A stretch of 51,896 bases of DNA, from the NCBI GenBank assembly GCA_000263395.1, contig AJXE01000027.1, forward strand, positions 1 to 51,896. Reading direction: 5' to 3'. The translations under genes and the position numbers were made by a program. Shown piece after piece: positions 35,825-46,893 of the stretch. The notes under the pieces were generated by a model. That model ran no database searches. It saw only the letters and a list, made by a program, of their open reading frames with translations, and was not told the DNA's origin. The stretch's first letter is position 1; the number at the start of each line of letters is the position of its first letter. The DNA is from Stutzerimonas stutzeri TS44 (GTDB taxonomy: Bacteria > Pseudomonadota > Gammaproteobacteria > Pseudomonadales > Pseudomonadaceae).

Positions 35825-36607
35825 ATGTGCGAATTGCTCGGCATGAGCGCCAACGTCCCCACCGATATCGTCTTCAGCTTCACCGGTCTCATGCAGCGCG
35901 GTGGCCGCACCGGGCCGCACAAGGATGGCTGGGGCATCGCCTTCTATGAGGGCCGCGGTCTGCGGCTGTTCCAGGACCCGGTGGCCAGCTGCGAGTCGGA
36001 AGTGGCGAAGATGGTCCAGCACTATCTGATCAAGAGTGAAGTGGTGATCGGCCACATCCGCCACGCCAACGTCGGCAAGGTCGCGCTGGCCAACACCCAT
36101 CCGTTCGTGCGCGAGCTGTGGGGGCAGTACTGGTGCTTCGCGCATAACGGCCAACTGAGCGGTTTCGAGCCGTCCGTCAGCTTCTACCGAGCGGTGGGCG
36201 AGACGGACAGCGAGGCGGCGTTCTGCGACCTGCTCAACCACATCCGCGCCGACTTCCCCGAGCGCGTCGAAGCCGAGGCGTTGCTGCCGACGCTGCTGGC
36301 CGCCTGCCGGCAATACCGCAGCAAGGGCGTGTTCAACTGCCTGCTGAGCAACGGCGAATGGCTGTTCAGCTTCTGCACTACCAAGCTGGCGCAGATCACC
36401 CGGCGCGCGCCATTCGGCGCTGCGCAGCTCAAGGACGCCGAGCTGACGGTGGACTTCCAGGCCGAGACCACGCCGCGCGACGTGGTCACCGTGCTCGCCA
36501 CCGAGCCGTTGACCGACAACGAATGCTGGACCATCCACGAGCCCGGCCAGTGGAGCCTGTGGCGGCGCGGCGAGTGCGTCGCGCAGGGGCGGGACGACGC
36601 ATGTTGA
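35825..36607 (+). CDS. Class II glutamine amidotransferase (YafJ-like)
   Basis: The 260-residue product starts MCELLGMSAN, so Cys2 becomes the N-terminal nucleophile after Met removal. GRTGPHKDGWGIAFYE and IGHIRHANVG are the glutaminase-site blocks of the YafJ/EgtC branch. It has no synthase domain, so the acceptor of the ammonia (or of a gamma-glutamyl hydrolysis) is unknown. Its TGA overlaps the ATG of the next gene by seven bases, showing translational coupling. Confidence 0.9.
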   Translation: MCELLGMSANVPTDIVFSFTGLMQRGGRTGPHKDGWGIAFYEGRGLRLFQDPVASCESEVAKMVQHYLIKSEVVIGHIRHANVGKVALANTHPFVRELWGQYWCFAHNGQLSGFEPSVSFYRAVGETDSEAAFCDLLNHIRADFPERVEAEALLPTLLAACRQYRSKGVFNCLLSNGEWLFSFCTTKLAQITRRAPFGAAQLKDAELTVDFQAETTPRDVVTVLATEPLTDNECWTIHEPGQWSLWRRGECVAQGRDDAC

Positions 36608-37116
36608 GGAGCTATCTGCGTCTGCTGCTGTTCGCCTTCGGCCTGCTGGTCGGCGTGCAGGTGCCGGGCTTCATCGACGCCTACGCGCAGCGCGTCGAGG
36701 CGCATCGGCAGGAGGCGCAGCGCGGCCTGCAGGGCTTTCGCGATACCGCGCAACGCTTCTTCGACGGCGATCTGAATGCACTGGTCGAGCACTACCGTGC
36801 CAGCGACGATGCGGTGATCCAGAGCGATGCCCGCAGCCTGGAGGCATTGGTGCAGCGCATGCGCCTGCTGGATCGCGAATGGCAGGCCATGCAGCAGCCG
36901 TGGTTCGTGCGCAGCTGGCACGTGCTGCTCGGCGCCGACCGCGAACTGCGCCGGGAAACCCTCGCCGGCTACCGCTACCAGGTGCTGCTGGCGCCGGAGG
37001 CGATCGCCTGGGGGCTGGGCTGCGCGCTGTTGCTGGCCTGGCTGGTGGAAAGCGTATTGCTGGCGCTGAGCTTTCCGCTGCGCCAGCGTCGCCGTCGCCA
37101 CCGTCTGTATCGCTGA
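36601..37116 (+). CDS. DUF2937-like membrane protein
   Basis: The 171-residue product has one N-terminal hydrophobic segment (about 5-22), a helical periplasmic-size region, and a second hydrophobic segment (about 140-158) followed by a very basic tail (RQRRRRHRLYR). This two-helix hairpin layout fits DUF2937 proteins. Function is unknown. It starts inside the end of the amidotransferase gene (ATGTTGA overlap), so the two proteins are made together and may work together. Confidence 0.8.
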   Translation: MLRSYLRLLLFAFGLLVGVQVPGFIDAYAQRVEAHRQEAQRGLQGFRDTAQRFFDGDLNALVEHYRASDDAVIQSDARSLEALVQRMRLLDREWQAMQQPWFVRSWHVLLGADRELRRETLAGYRYQVLLAPEAIAWGLGCALLLAWLVESVLLALSFPLRQRRRRHRLYR

Positions 37117-37158
37117 GCGGGCGCGCCGTTTCGCGGCCCGCCCGGCGTCAGCCCGGAT

Positions 37159-38337
37159 TCACTTGGCGAGAAAGCGCATGCCGTCTTCCAGCCCGCTGAG
37201 GGTCAGCGGATACATGCGGTCTTCCACCAGCTCGCGGATGATGCTGGTGGATGATGTGTAGCCCCAGGTGTCCTTCGGGTAGGGGTTGATCCAGATAAGC
37301 TTCCGGTACTTCTCCATGAAGCGCTGCATCCACACGTAACCGGCTTCCTCGTTCCAGTGCTCGACGCTGCCGCCGGGCTGGGTGACCTCGTAGGGCGCCA
37401 TCGCCGCGTCGCCGACGAACACCACCTTGTAGTCCGGGCCGTACTTGTGCAGCAGGTCGAGCGTCGAGGTGCGCTCCGAGGTGCGGCGGAAGTTGTTCTT
37501 CCACACCGACTCGTAGATGAAGTTGTGGAAGTAGAAGAACTCCAGGTTCTTGAACTCGGTACGACAGGCCGAGAACAGCTCCTCGCAGACCTTGACGTGC
37601 GCGTCCATCGAGCCGCCGATATCCATCAGCAACAGCAGTTTGACCGCGTTGCGTCGTTCGGGACGCATTTGAATGTTGAGCAGACCGGCGTCGCGCGCGG
37701 TGTGGTCGATGGTGCCGTCGATGTCCAGTTCTTCCGCGGCGCCCTGGCGGGCGAACTTGCGCAGGCGGCGCAGGGCGATCTTGATGTTGCGCGTGCCCAG
37801 TTCGACCTGATCGTCGAGGTTCTTGTACTCGCGCTGGTCCCAGACCTTGACCGCGCGGCCCTGACGCTTGCCGGCATCGCCGATGCGGATGCCTTCCGGG
37901 TTGTAGCCGCCCGAGCCGAACGGACTGGTGCCACCGGTGCCGATCCACTTGTTGCCGCCGGAGTGCTTTTCCTTCTGCTCCTCAAGGCGCTTCTTGAATT
38001 CCTCGATCAGTTTGTCCAACCCGCCGAGCGACTGGATCTGCGCGCGCTCCTCGTCGGTCAGGCTGCGCTCGAATTCCTTGCGCAGCCATTCCTCGGGAAT
38101 CAGCGCTTCGAGATGCTGGTCGAGGCTCTGCAGGCCGTTGAAGTAGGCGCCGAAAGCCCGGTCGAACTTGTCGAAGTGGCGCTCGTCCTTGACCATCACG
38201 GTGCGCGCGAGGAAGTAGAACTCGTCCATGTCGGCGAACACCACGCGGTGTTCGAGGGCATCGATCAGGTCGAGCAGTTCGCGCACCGATACCGGCACCT
38301 TGGCGGCGCGCATCTCGTTGAACAGGCCAAGCAGCAT
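37159..38337 (-). CDS. VWA domain (CoxE-like) protein paired with a MoxR ATPase
   Basis: The 392-residue product has an N-terminal helical region with charged coiled-coil character (95-125), a Gly-rich linker and a C-terminal von Willebrand A domain. The metal-site (MIDAS) motif reads D239IG241GS243M, with Gly in place of the first Ser of DxSxS. VWA proteins of this type are partners of MoxR AAA+ ATPases and are thought to act as chaperone-like assembly factors. It is the last gene of a MoxR-GFA-VWA run. The protein being assembled is unknown. Confidence 0.9.
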   Translation of the reverse strand: MLLGLFNEMRAAKVPVSVRELLDLIDALEHRVVFADMDEFYFLARTVMVKDERHFDKFDRAFGAYFNGLQSLDQHLEALIPEEWLRKEFERSLTDEERAQIQSLGGLDKLIEEFKKRLEEQKEKHSGGNKWIGTGGTSPFGSGGYNPEGIRIGDAGKRQGRAVKVWDQREYKNLDDQVELGTRNIKIALRRLRKFARQGAAEELDIDGTIDHTARDAGLLNIQMRPERRNAVKLLLLMDIGGSMDAHVKVCEELFSACRTEFKNLEFFYFHNFIYESVWKNNFRRTSERTSTLDLLHKYGPDYKVVFVGDAAMAPYEVTQPGGSVEHWNEEAGYVWMQRFMEKYRKLIWINPYPKDTWGYTSSTSIIRELVEDRMYPLTLSGLEDGMRFLAK

Positions 38338-38379
38338 GGGAAACCTCTGGCGCCGGGGCCGGCGCGCTGTACGGGGCGC

Positions 38380-38784
38380 TCAGCGGATGCCGTCGCCGGA
38401 GTGTTCGGGAAGCCCGTCGCGGATCTCGTACCAGCCGGCCTTGGAGCCGACGAAGATGTGCGACTGCGCGGGCACCGGCAAGGGCGAGTCGAGGGTGCCG
38501 GCGGCGACGCCCACCTGATGTTCGCGATTGTCGACGAACAGCAGGTTGGCGCCGCAGCGGATGCAGAAGGTGCGCGTCACATGCTCGGAGGAGTGGTAGA
38601 CACCCAGCTGGTCCTTGCCCGACAGGAAGTGCAAGGCCTCCAGCGGCACGCTCGCATAGGTAGCGAAGGCGGCGCCATGCGCCTTGCGGCACATCTTGCA
38701 GTGGCAATGAGTCAGCTCGGTGATCGGTGCGTCGACGCGATAGCGCACGACGCCGCACAGGCAACTACCGGTATGCGTTTGCAT
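38380..38784 (-). CDS. GFA-family (glutathione-dependent formaldehyde-activating enzyme-like) zinc protein
   Basis: The 134-residue product has the GFA zinc-site pattern: C8-x-C10 in SCLCG, C27, C29 and C32 in HCHCKMC, then C74xxC77 in FCIRCG. These seven cysteines would hold two zinc ions. The founding member speeds S-hydroxymethylglutathione formation, but most family members have unproven reactions. It lies between the MoxR and VWA genes, 48 and 42 bases from them, on the same strand. Confidence 0.88.
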   Translation of the reverse strand: MQTHTGSCLCGVVRYRVDAPITELTHCHCKMCRKAHGAAFATYASVPLEALHFLSGKDQLGVYHSSEHVTRTFCIRCGANLLFVDNREHQVGVAAGTLDSPLPVPAQSHIFVGSKAGWYEIRDGLPEHSGDGIR

Positions 38785-38832
38785 GAGTGATCCTCCAGTG
38801 AGTGAGCGGCCGGCGCTCGCGACACGGATGGG

Positions 38833-39681
<849 letters not shown>

Positions 39682-39823
39682 CGCGGATTCCTTGGGCCGG
39701 CCTGGCATGCAGGCGCTTGGTGTGGAATTGAAAGAGCCCGACTATAAGTGATGGGTCTTCGTCTGTGAGCGCGAGACGATAATTCAGTCACTGAATGATC
39801 GTTGCTGCGGATTTCGGCCAGAT

Positions 39824-40894
39824 TCAGCGGTCGTCTTGCGGTGAGCGCTCGAAGCGGGCGTTGAAGGCTTCGACGAAGGCGTTGCGTAGTACGGCGACGA
39901 AGGCCTGGAACGGGCTGACGTCGGCGTCGCGTGTGCTGCCGGACAGTTCGATGCGCGTGGCGAACTGATCCTCGCGCTGATTCTGCAGCACCTCCTGGCC
40001 GCCGCCGACCACCGCCTCCCAGAGCCCACGCAGCAGGCTCCTGTCTTCGTTTTCCAGGTCCTGTTCGAGGTCGAACACATCGACATTGCGAAATAGCGGC
40101 TTGATGTAGCCGTCCAGCCGACTGTCGGTGGCCTCGACCTCGACGACCAGATCGCCGCTGCCGCCGGCGAAGTCGAACTTGCCGTAGGCGCGGCTGAAGT
40201 CGTTCAGCTGCTTGAGCGCGATATCGGTGGCACGCAGGTTCAGCTCGAAATCTTCCCACTCGGTGAAAGGATCGAAGCGGGCGTTCGCCTCGATGGGCGA
40301 GTGGTTGAACAGCTTCCCGCTACCCTCGAACGTCGCGACCCGGCGGCCTTGCGCGTCGGCGGTATTGGTCAGGTTGTAGAGCGTGGCGTTGATGCCGCTG
40401 GCATAGACGTGTACCGGCGGTTCGGCGGTGAAGTTGCGAAACGACAGCTGGCCATCGAGCACGCGGATTTCGTTCAGCGTGATCGGCAGCAGGGCCTCCA
40501 GTTGATCGCGCCAGTCGACGCCTTCGCCGGTTTGCGACTCGCCCTTGTCGCCGCCGTCGACGAAGTTCAGCGTCGGTTGCTCGAACGCCACCTCGCCGAC
40601 CACCGCCTGTTCGTGCCACAGCGCGCCCCAGCTGATGGCGATATCGATGCCCGGTGCGGTGAACAGCGGCGCCTGCACCTGCTTGTCCTTCTTCTCGATA
40701 TGCAGCCCCTCGACGCGGTAGGCGCCGCGCCACCAGGCCAGGTCGACATCCTCCACCCGGCCGCGATACTCGCCCATGTCGGCCAGGTTCTGGTTGAGGT
40801 AGTGGCGCACCAGCGGCGGTAGCGCCAGATGCAACAGCATCAGCAGGGCGGCGAGGACGAGCAGCAGCCACAGGGGCAAATAGCGGCGTTTCAT
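39824..40894 (-). CDS. DUF748/AsmA-like inner-membrane-anchored periplasmic protein
   Basis: The 356-residue product has one N-terminal membrane anchor (LPLWLLLVLAALLMLLHLAL) and a beta-rich periplasmic part resembling DUF748 proteins of the AsmA-like superfamily (EDVDLAWWRGAYRVEGL, FEQPTLNFVDGG, IRVLDGQLSFRNF). Relatives are bridge-like proteins thought to move lipids or support envelope integrity. ATG at 40894. It is divergent from cysK. Confidence 0.8.
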   Translation of the reverse strand: MKRRYLPLWLLLVLAALLMLLHLALPPLVRHYLNQNLADMGEYRGRVEDVDLAWWRGAYRVEGLHIEKKDKQVQAPLFTAPGIDIAISWGALWHEQAVVGEVAFEQPTLNFVDGGDKGESQTGEGVDWRDQLEALLPITLNEIRVLDGQLSFRNFTAEPPVHVYASGINATLYNLTNTADAQGRRVATFEGSGKLFNHSPIEANARFDPFTEWEDFELNLRATDIALKQLNDFSRAYGKFDFAGGSGDLVVEVEATDSRLDGYIKPLFRNVDVFDLEQDLENEDRSLLRGLWEAVVGGGQEVLQNQREDQFATRIELSGSTRDADVSPFQAFVAVLRNAFVEAFNARFERSPQDDR

Positions 40895-41019
40895 GGCGAT
40901 CCGGTAAGCGCGGTATGTCCTGGATGGACCGCCGGCCCGCGCGGCGAGTTCGGCTGGACGACGCGGGTGAGTGCGCATAGGCTTTCTGGCCTTGGTTACT
41001 TTCGCGCAGGGATAGACTG

Positions 41020-41994
<975 letters not shown>

Positions 41995-42002
41995 TCTTGC
42001 AC

Positions 42003-42026
42003 GGCGCCGCCTGATCCGGCGGCGCC
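42003..42026 (+). terminator. Hairpin between cysK and aceK
   Basis: A perfect 9-bp stem GGCGCCGCC / GGCGGCGCC with a 6-base loop lies 8 bases past the cysK stop. It is not followed by a T-run, so it may attenuate read-through into aceK. Confidence 0.5.
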
Positions 42027-42052
42027 AAGCGCCTGTAATGCAAGGAATCGCC

Positions 42053-43771
42053 ATGACGCAGCAATTGGCGGCCGAGATCGCCCGGCAGATACTGCTGGGC
42101 TTCGACGACTACCGCGAGCAGTTCCGCCTGATCACCGAGGGCGCTCGCGCGCGCTTCGAGCAGGCGCAGTGGCAGGAGGCGCAACAGGCCTCGGCGGCGC
42201 GGATCGCGCTCTACGAGCAGAAGGGCGGCGAGACGCGCGAGCGCCTGCTGGCGACCTTCGACGCGGCGCAGCTGCTGCAGGTCGAGTACTGGCCGCAGAT
42301 CAAGAGCGCCTACATCGAGCAGATCAACCCGCGCTTCGACGATGAACTGGCCGAGACCTGGTACAACTCGATCTTCTGCCGGCTGTTCAGTCACGACTGC
42401 ATCAGCGACGGCACCATGTTCATCCACACCACCCGGCCGTCGGGGCGGCCGCGTGAGCGGGTGGTGCAGACCCGCCGCTACCTGCCCAAGGGCGATTTGG
42501 GTGCGGTGCTCGAACAGATTCTCGACGACTTCGCCTTCGCCGTGCCCTATGCCGACCGCGCCGGCGACCTGGCCCGGCTGCAGGCGCAGCTCTGCGACTC
42601 GCTGCCGGACTGGGTGTGCAAGGACCCCGAGCTGACCATCGAGCTGTTCGCCTCGGTGCTCTACCGCAACAAGGGCGCCTACCTGATCGGCCGCATCCTC
42701 ACGCATGACGAGCAGTGGCCGCTGGCGATCCCGCTGCTGCACCGCGAGGGTGAGGGCATCGTTGCCGATGCGCTGATCACCGACGAGGCGGAGGTGTCGA
42801 TCATCTTCTCCTTCACGCGCTCGTACTTCATGGTCGAGGTGCCGATTCCGCTGGAGTTCATCGGCTTCCTCAAGCGCATCCTGCCTGGCAAGCACATCGC
42901 CGAGCTGTACACCTCGATCGGCTTTTACAAACAGGGCAAGTCGGAGTTCTACCGCGCGCTGATCAACCACCTGGCCGGCACCGACGACCGCTTCATCATG
43001 GCGCCCGGCGTGCGCGGGATGGTGATGAGCGTGTTCACCCTGCCGGGCTTCAATACGGTGTTCAAGGTCATCAAGGATCGCTTCGCGCATACCAAGAGCG
43101 TCAACCGCGCCACGGTGATCGAGAAATACCGCCTGGTGAAGAACGTCGATCGGGTAGGGCGCATGGCCGATACCCAGGAGTTCGCCGATTTTCGTTTCCC
43201 CACTGCCAAGTTCGACCCCGATTGCCTGGCCGAACTGCTGGAGGTCGCGCCGTCGACCGTGCAGGTGCAGGGCGACACGGTGCTGGTGCGCCACTGCTGG
43301 ACCGAGCGACGCATGACACCGCTGAACCTCTATCTGGAGAAGGCCAGCGAACAGCAGTGCCTCGAGGTGCTGGAGGACTACGGCCTGGCGATCAAGCAAC
43401 TGGCGGCGGCGAATATCTTTCCCGGCGACATGCTGCTGAAGAACTTCGGCGTCACCCGCCACGGTCGCGTGGTGTTCTACGACTACGACGAAATCTGCTT
43501 CCTGACCGAAGTGAACTTCCGGCACATCCCGCCGCCGCGCTACCCGGAGGACGAGATGGCCTCCGAGCCCTGGTATTCGGTCGGCCCCAACGACGTGTTT
43601 CCCGAGGAATTCCCGCGCTTTCTCTTCACCGATCCGGCGTTTCGTCGCCTGTTCGCCCGGCTGCACGGCAACCTGTACGACGCCGACTACTGGAAGGGGC
43701 TGCAGAACGCCATTCGCGCCGGCAAGGTGATCGACGTGTTCCCCTATCGCCGCAAGGGCGAGCGCTACTGA
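42053..43771 (+). CDS. aceK: Isocitrate dehydrogenase kinase/phosphatase
   Basis: AceK phosphorylates and dephosphorylates isocitrate dehydrogenase to divert isocitrate into the glyoxylate shunt during growth on acetate or fatty acids. The 572-residue product has the family's regulatory N-terminal half and a kinase-fold C-terminal half with the ATP loop [25 protein letters not shown] (catalytic-type Lys) and the metal-site region [17 protein letters not shown] at 42053 follows AAGGAA; an in-frame ATG at 42038 lacks a ribosome binding site. In enterics aceK is in the aceBAK operon; here it stands alone, as in other pseudomonads. Confidence 0.95.
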   Translation: MTQQLAAEIARQILLGFDDYREQFRLITEGARARFEQAQWQEAQQASAARIALYEQKGGETRERLLATFDAAQLLQVEYWPQIKSAYIEQINPRFDDELAETWYNSIFCRLFSHDCISDGTMFIHTTRPSGRPRERVVQTRRYLPKGDLGAVLEQILDDFAFAVPYADRAGDLARLQAQLCDSLPDWVCKDPELTIELFASVLYRNKGAYLIGRILTHDEQWPLAIPLLHREGEGIVADALITDEAEVSIIFSFTRSYFMVEVPIPLEFIGFLKRILPGKHIAELYTSIGFYKQGKSEFYRALINHLAGTDDRFIMAPGVRGMVMSVFTLPGFNTVFKVIKDRFAHTKSVNRATVIEKYRLVKNVDRVGRMADTQEFADFRFPTAKFDPDCLAELLEVAPSTVQVQGDTVLVRHCWTERRMTPLNLYLEKASEQQCLEVLEDYGLAIKQLAAANIFPGDMLLKNFGVTRHGRVVFYDYDEICFLTEVNFRHIPPPRYPEDEMASEPWYSVGPNDVFPEEFPRFLFTDPAFRRLFARLHGNLYDADYWKGLQNAIRAGKVIDVFPYRRKGERY

Positions 43772-43794
43772 GGCGCGTACCTGCCGACGCGCGG

Positions 43795-43898
43795 TTGTTG
43801 AACGCTTGCGCGAGGGGCGGTCGAAACTATCAGGAGACGCCGCGCAGTAGTCGTTCAACAAGCGTCGCTTTCGACACCGGGGCGGGCAACCGGCCCCG
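43795..43898 (+). ncRNA. Highly structured intergenic element downstream of aceK (possible small RNA or leader)
   Basis: TTGTTGAACG (43795-43804) pairs perfectly with CGTTCAACAA (43852-43861). Inside it GCGCG and GGCG can pair with CGCC and CGCGC. Competing helices exist: ACGCTTG (43802-43808) with CAAGCGT (43859-43865), and GTCGAAA (43820-43826) with TTTCGAC (43870-43876), the latter crossing the outer stem. A further hairpin CGGGGC/GCCCCG follows at 43878-43898. Whether it is transcribed alone or as leader of the small gene at 43970 is unknown. Confidence 0.4.
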
Positions 43899-43969
43899 AG
43901 TTGGATTACGCTATTGATGAAGGCGGCATGGCTCTGAGGTGGCCCGTTATCAAGCAGGAGGGTTCGACC

Positions 43970-44095
43970 ATGAAAGCAAGGCTCAGGGAAATAGGCTGGA
44001 AATTGGCTGTGGCGCTCGGGCTGGTCGAGCCGCCGCGCATGCAGCCGATCCCGGTTCGTACCGAACGCGACCCCGCTGAGCGGCGGCGTCGGTAA
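43970..44095 (+). CDS. Small protein of 41 residues, unknown function
   Basis: The ATG at 43970 is preceded by a strong Shine-Dalgarno AGGAGGG at 43957-43963 with seven bases spacing. The predicted product starts MKARLREIGWKLAVALGLVE, a short amphipathic or weakly hydrophobic helix. A proline-containing middle (PPRMQPIPVRT) and a basic end (ERRRR) follow. No domain is recognised. It stands alone between aceK and a convergent GST gene, after a structured 200-bp region. Evidence for coding is the ribosome binding site and frame only. Confidence 0.6.
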   Translation: MKARLREIGWKLAVALGLVEPPRMQPIPVRTERDPAERRRR

Positions 44096-44112
44096 GCCGA
44101 CAGCGCGATCGT

Positions 44113-44790
44113 TCAGCCCTGCTGTGACGGTTGCGCCGGTCCGCCGCGTTCGGTGGCACGTTTATAGGCCGGGCGCTGGCGGATGCGCTGAAGAAAATCC
44201 ATCAGCCGTGGACGGCTCGCGTCCAGGCCTGCGCGGGCCTGCGCCACCTCTATCGGAAAACTCATTTGAATGTCGGCGGCGCTGAACGCATCGCCGGCAA
44301 ACCACTTCGTCTGTTCCAGCGCCGCTTCCATGTGATCCAGATGCGTTTTCAGCTGCGGCCCGATGAACGCCGAGTGCGCGCCTTTGGCGATAGCGCGTGC
44401 CACCGGTCGCACGAAGAACGGTAGCGGCCCGTCGGCGATGCGGTCGAAGACCAGCTTGAGCAGCAGCGGTGGCATCGCCGAGCCTTCGGCATAGTGCATC
44501 CAGTAGCGAAAGCGCAGGTGCTCGATGCTGCCGCCGGGTGGCATCAGGCGGCCATTGCCGTAGCGCTCCAGCAGGTATTCGAGGATCGCCGCCGACTCGG
44601 CGAGCGTCAGCTCGCCATCGGTCACCACCGGCGACTTGCCCAGGGGATGTACGGCCTTCAGCTCCGGCGGCGCGAGCAGGGTCTTCGGATCGCGCGCATA
44701 GCGTTCGACTTCGTAGAGCAGTTCCAGCTCTTCCAGCAGCCACAGGACGCGGTGCGAGCGCGAATGCTCCAGATGATGGACGGTGATCAT
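44113..44790 (-). CDS. Glutathione S-transferase family protein
   Basis: The 225-residue product has an N-terminal thioredoxin-like GST domain (ITVHHLEHSRSHRVLWLLEELEL; the GSH-binding block GKSPVVTDGELTLAESAAILEYL with the conserved Glu-Ser) and an all-helical C-terminal domain (WFAGDAFSAADIQMSFPIE). The likely catalytic Ser is in the first loop (HSRSHR). Cytoplasmic detoxification or thiol chemistry is expected; substrate unknown. ATG at 44790 follows GAGGAACC. Confidence 0.92.
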   Translation of the reverse strand: MITVHHLEHSRSHRVLWLLEELELLYEVERYARDPKTLLAPPELKAVHPLGKSPVVTDGELTLAESAAILEYLLERYGNGRLMPPGGSIEHLRFRYWMHYAEGSAMPPLLLKLVFDRIADGPLPFFVRPVARAIAKGAHSAFIGPQLKTHLDHMEAALEQTKWFAGDAFSAADIQMSFPIEVAQARAGLDASRPRLMDFLQRIRQRPAYKRATERGGPAQPSQQG

Positions 44791-44877
44791 GGCGGTTCCT
44801 CGAGACGGACCGCAGCAAGCATAGATGGCCTGCGCTGAGCGGCTCGCTATGGCAGACTGCGCCGCCGAGGTGAAGCC

Positions 44878-45459
44878 ATGTCCCGACCCCGTTGCCCGCG
44901 CTGCCAGCGCCCCCTGATGCAATGCCTGTGCGCGCTGATTCCGTCGCTCGAGAGTCGTACGCAGGTGCTGATCCTGCAGCACTCCAGCGAGGCCGGGCAC
45001 GCGCTCAATACCGCACGGCTGGCGGCGCTGGGGCTGCGTAATGCGCAGTTGCTGGTCGGCGAGCGCTTCGCTGAGCCGTGCGACGACGACCGCCCCACTT
45101 ATCTGCTGTTTCCCGGCGAGGGCGCGCTTGAGCTGGACAGCCTGGCCGGCCGCGCGGAGCCGGTGCGCCTCATCGTGCCGGACGGCACCTGGCGCAAGGC
45201 GCGCAAACTGCTGCATGTGAACCCCTGGCTGGCGGCCCTGCCGCGAGTGGCGCTGCCGCCTGGGCAGCCGTCGCGCTATCGCCTGCGCAAGGCGCCGGCG
45301 GCCGATGCGCTGTCGACCATCGAGGCGGTGGCCTGTGCGCTGAACGGCCTGGAGGGCACCACGCGTTTCGAGGCGCTGTTGCGACCGTTCGAGGCGTTGA
45401 TCGAAGGGCAGATCGCGGCGATGGGCGAGGAGGTCTACCGCCGCAACCACGAGCGCTGA
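44878..45459 (+). CDS. DTW-domain tRNA-uridine aminocarboxypropyltransferase (TapT-like)
   Basis: TapT-type enzymes add an aminocarboxypropyl group from S-adenosylmethionine to uridine 47 of tRNA (acp3U). The 193-residue product has N-terminal zinc-type cysteines C6, C9, C16 and C18 and the DxTW motif D102GTW105 in VPDGTWRKARKL. Its length is slightly under that of E. coli TapT. It is divergent from the GST gene and convergent with the secretion adaptor gene. Confidence 0.88.
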   Translation: MSRPRCPRCQRPLMQCLCALIPSLESRTQVLILQHSSEAGHALNTARLAALGLRNAQLLVGERFAEPCDDDRPTYLLFPGEGALELDSLAGRAEPVRLIVPDGTWRKARKLLHVNPWLAALPRVALPPGQPSRYRLRKAPAADALSTIEAVACALNGLEGTTRFEALLRPFEALIEGQIAAMGEEVYRRNHER

Positions 45460-45491
45460 CAGCCTTGTGCGCCTCTTGCCTCTACAACCGG

Positions 45492-46844
45492 TCAGCGCTC
45501 GCGTAGCGCCTCGTAACGGGCCTTGAGCACCGGCTTGAGCATGTAGTCGAGCACGCTCTTCTGCCCGGTGATGATGTCCACCGTGGCGACCATGCCGGGG
45601 ATGATGACCAGCGGACGTTCGGGCGAACCCAGGAAGTTCTTCTCGGTACGCACCTGGATCAGGTAGAAGCTGCGGCCTTCAGGGTCGGTGATGGTGTCGG
45701 CGCTGATCAGCTCCAGGTTCGCCTTCAGGCCGCCGTAGATGGTGTAGTCATAGGCGCTGAACTTCACCATCGCGCGCTGGCCAGGATGCAGGAAGGCGAT
45801 GTCCTGCGGGCGTACGCGCGCTTCGATCAGCAGGTTGTCTTCCAGCGGGACGATCTCCAGCAGGTTGCTGCCCGGCTGCACCACGCCGCCGATGGTATTC
45901 ACGTTCAGCTGCTTGATCACGCCATGCACCGGCGAGACGACCGAGGTGCGGCTGACGCGGTCCTGAATCGCCACGCTGGTGGCGGTGATCTTCTTCAGGT
46001 GCGTGCGCGCCTCGTTCAGTTCCTTGAAGGCCTCGGCGCGGAAGGCCAGCTCCGACTGCTCGATGCGGCTGTGGATTTCCTTGGCCGCCGCCTCGGCGCG
46101 CGGCAGGGCGAGGGTGGTCGCATCCAGCGCGCCGCGTATTTCCACCATGCTGCGGCGCAGACGCAGGATTTCCACTTGCGATACTGCGCCGGCCGCAACC
46201 AGCGGGCTGGACATGTTCAGTTCCTGCTGGATCAGGCTGAGGCTGGAACGGTACTGCTGCTGCTTGGAGCGGAATTCCGCGACTTCCTGCTGCTTCTGCG
46301 CCAGTTGCTCGCGCAGGATGCTCTGCTCGCTCTGCAGGCGCTGCTGGCGCGACTGATAGAGCGCCTGCTGGTCCTCGGCCAGTCGCGGCTGGGTGCTGGC
46401 GATCGCCTCCGACAGCACCAGCGGCGTGCCCTCGGCCTCGGCGGTGAGGCGCTCGACTTGGGCCTGCAGAGCGAGGCGCTCGACTTCCGACTCCTCCTGG
46501 TTGGAGAGGAAACGGGTGTCGTCCAGGCGCAGCAGCATGTCGCCCTTGTTCACCACCTGACCCTCGCGCACGAAGATTTCCGCGACGATGCCGCCTTCCA
46601 GGTTCTGGATCGTCTGCACCTTGCTCGACGGGATGGCCTTGCCCTCGCCGGTGGTGACTTCGTCAAGCACGGCGAAATGCGCCCAGGTCAGCCCCGCGGC
46701 GATCAGCAATGCCACCAGCCATACCGTCAACCGGCTGATCCACGGCGAATCCTCGAGGATGGCGCCCTGTAGCGCCGGCATGAACTCGGCGTCCTGCCGC
46801 GTTCGCGCGGAGTCGGGGAAATAGACCCAGGGAAAAAACCTCAT
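45492..46844 (-). CDS. HlyD-family type I secretion membrane-fusion protein (LapC-like)
   Basis: The 450-residue product has a cytoplasmic N-terminus, one membrane helix (about 36-58), a biotinyl-lipoyl-like segment (NLEGGIVAEIFVREGQVVNKGDML), a long alpha-helical coiled coil (about 120-290) and a beta-barrel end (GMVATVDIITGQKSVLDYMLKPV). This is the periplasmic adaptor that joins the ABC transporter to the TolC-like channel. It is the last gene of the operon, 49 bases after the ABC gene. The cargo is very probably the adhesin encoded at 50853. Confidence 0.92.
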   Translation of the reverse strand: MRFFPWVYFPDSARTRQDAEFMPALQGAILEDSPWISRLTVWLVALLIAAGLTWAHFAVLDEVTTGEGKAIPSSKVQTIQNLEGGIVAEIFVREGQVVNKGDMLLRLDDTRFLSNQEESEVERLALQAQVERLTAEAEGTPLVLSEAIASTQPRLAEDQQALYQSRQQRLQSEQSILREQLAQKQQEVAEFRSKQQQYRSSLSLIQQELNMSSPLVAAGAVSQVEILRLRRSMVEIRGALDATTLALPRAEAAAKEIHSRIEQSELAFRAEAFKELNEARTHLKKITATSVAIQDRVSRTSVVSPVHGVIKQLNVNTIGGVVQPGSNLLEIVPLEDNLLIEARVRPQDIAFLHPGQRAMVKFSAYDYTIYGGLKANLELISADTITDPEGRSFYLIQVRTEKNFLGSPERPLVIIPGMVATVDIITGQKSVLDYMLKPVLKARYEALRER

Positions 46845-46893
46845 GCCAAAACTCCCGCAGACAGAACACAGGGATACTGCATGGCACAGACCG

